Made by a program: the position numbers and the translations under genes. The notes below the pieces were generated by a model. The model worked only from the letters and a program-made list of their open reading frames with translations, searched no databases and was not told the origin of the DNA. This document shows, one piece after another, positions 6,742-7,244 of a stretch of DNA of 7,244 nt. The stretch's first letter is position 1. Each line of letters starts with the position of its first letter. Source of the stretch: Anaerolineaceae bacterium (GTDB taxonomy: Bacteria > Planctomycetota > Phycisphaerae > FEN-1346 > JAACEH01). The DNA is taken from NCBI GenBank assembly GCA_011682595.1, contig JAACEH010000122.1, forward strand, positions 1 through 7,244, read 5' to 3'.

Positions 6742-6769
6742 ATTAAACTCGATTCCCCCGCCGAGTCAA
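6742..6769 (-). promoter_or_regulatory. Promoter of pyrH-frr
   Basis: On the minus strand TTGACT (6764-6769), a 16-nt spacer and TTTAAT (6742-6747) match 5 of 6 consensus bases in each box. Start near 6735 gives a leader of about 48 nt to the pyrH ATG. The terminator of tsf lies upstream, which makes a separate promoter necessary unless readthrough is high. Confidence 0.6.
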
Positions 6770-6792
6770 GCGAAAGGCAAACCAGCGAAAGG
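6769..6792. repeat. Direct repeat next to the pyrH -35 box
   Basis: AGCGAAAGG occurs at 6769-6777 and 6784-6792, starts 15 bp apart. The first copy's edge overlaps the outermost base of the -35 box at 6764-6769. It could be a tandem operator or activator site, or a chance duplication. Upstream, GCCC-TTCG-GGGC (6801-6812) and TCCGG-CGG-CCGGA (6855-6867) are small hairpins with no T run. Confidence 0.45.
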
Positions 6793-6886
6793 TGAGCCAG
6801 GCCCTTCGGGGCTCTTCTTGTAGCCTCGCAGGCCGGGCGCAGTTGAAGGTAGCATCCGGCGGCCGGAGCGGCGTTGACGTTCGGGC

Positions 6887-6923
6887 AAGGAAAAGCGCGA
6901 CCCGCAAAGAGGGGGCCGCGCTT
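6887..6923 (-). terminator. Rho-independent terminator of tsf
   Basis: On the minus strand AAGCGCG (6923-6917) pairs with CGCGCTT (6899-6893), with further CCC/GGG pairing inside, followed at once by TTTTCCTT. It lies about 34 nt beyond the tsf stop and separates tsf from pyrH. Confidence 0.7.
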
Positions 6924-6957
6924 GGTTGCTGGTTGCACGAGATGTTCTGCGTCCTGT

Positions 6958-7244
6958 TTATTCGTCCGGCTGGTCGGGGGTCTCGCTGACGTCGAAGCGG
7001 GCGAAGCGGGTGATGCGCATGTTCTCGCCGATTTTTCCGATCAGGGACTTCAGAACGTCTTCGACCGTCTGCTTGTCGTCGTGGACCCAGGCCTGTTCCA
7101 GCAGCACCCGCTGGGCGAAGAACTTGTCGAGCTTGCCGTCGATGATCTTCGCCTGGATGTTCTCGGGCTTGTCCTTGACCTGCTCGCGGGCGATCTCGCG
7201 CTCGCCGGCGACCACCTTGGGGTCCACCTGGTCGCGCGACACCG
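6958..7244 (-). CDS. tsf: Elongation factor Ts, C-terminal part only
   Basis: EF-Ts is the guanine nucleotide exchange factor that recharges EF-Tu with GTP. Only about 95 C-terminal residues are present; the frame runs off the right edge, so the GTG at 7242-7240 is an internal valine and the real start is outside. ER-x-IAREQ, then KPENIQAKIIDGKLDKFF, LLEQAWVHDDKQTV and a final ITRFARFDVSE are the usual EF-Ts C-terminal landmarks. The N-terminal UBA-like domain and core with TDFV-type motif cannot be seen. It is followed by its own terminator and then pyrH, the conserved rpsB-tsf-pyrH-frr order; rpsB would be expected beyond the right edge. Confidence 0.95.
   Translation of the reverse strand, partial: VSRDQVDPKVVAGEREIAREQVKDKPENIQAKIIDGKLDKFFAQRVLLEQAWVHDDKQTVEDVLKSLIGKIGENMRITRFARFDVSETPDQPDE

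Overview
The window looks like a GC-rich, Gram-negative bacterial chromosome. The likely source is a planctomycete-type bacterium, perhaps Phycisphaerae-like. That placement is an inference from the mixture of a MoxR/DUF58 pair, a lipid A-type acyltransferase, a multi-zinc-finger membrane protein of no standard proteobacterial type, and the conserved tsf-pyrH-frr order. No single marker fixes the taxon.

Left part (1-2055), plus strand: the 3' portion of a MoxR-family AAA+ ATPase gene is followed by a DUF58 (vWA-like) gene. The pair ends at a GC hairpin with an eight-T tail. Both intergenic gaps carry members of a short hairpin repeat family that begins GTAGGGG. The copy after DUF58 has GTAGGGG/CCCCTAC ends and stops one base from the stop codon of the convergent gene.

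Centre (2057-4429): a minus-strand LpxL/HtrB-family acyltransferase is divergent from a plus-strand 384-residue protein I cannot name. That protein has an N-terminal zinc ribbon, a long Ala/Glu/Arg-rich helical region, a PHD/RING-like eight-ligand zinc module, a second zinc ribbon and a single C-terminal membrane segment. A bidirectional terminator closes it.

Non-coding block (4430-5383), minus strand: a good sigma70-type promoter at 4742-4769 faces about 190 nt with no convincing ORF, a potential 8-bp stem closing a 102-nt 5' domain, and a GC-rich hairpin with a U-containing tail. I read this as a candidate small RNA. Upstream of it on the same strand lie tRNA-Lys(TTT) and tRNA-Glu(TTC), both with encoded CCA, behind a near-consensus promoter and a leader that can form two exclusive hairpins.

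Right part (5384-7244), minus strand: the translation and nucleotide block tsf (3' end only), pyrH and frr. tsf has its own terminator. pyrH and frr are 22 nt apart and appear to share a promoter at 6742-6769, so the block is split into at least two transcription units. EF-Ts and RRF act in translation elongation and ribosome recycling, and PyrH makes UDP for pyrimidine nucleotides. The tRNAs continue the translation theme.

The two things most worth pursuing are the tail-anchored zinc-finger protein and the candidate small RNA. All promoter, terminator and RNA-fold statements come from reading by eye, without computation.
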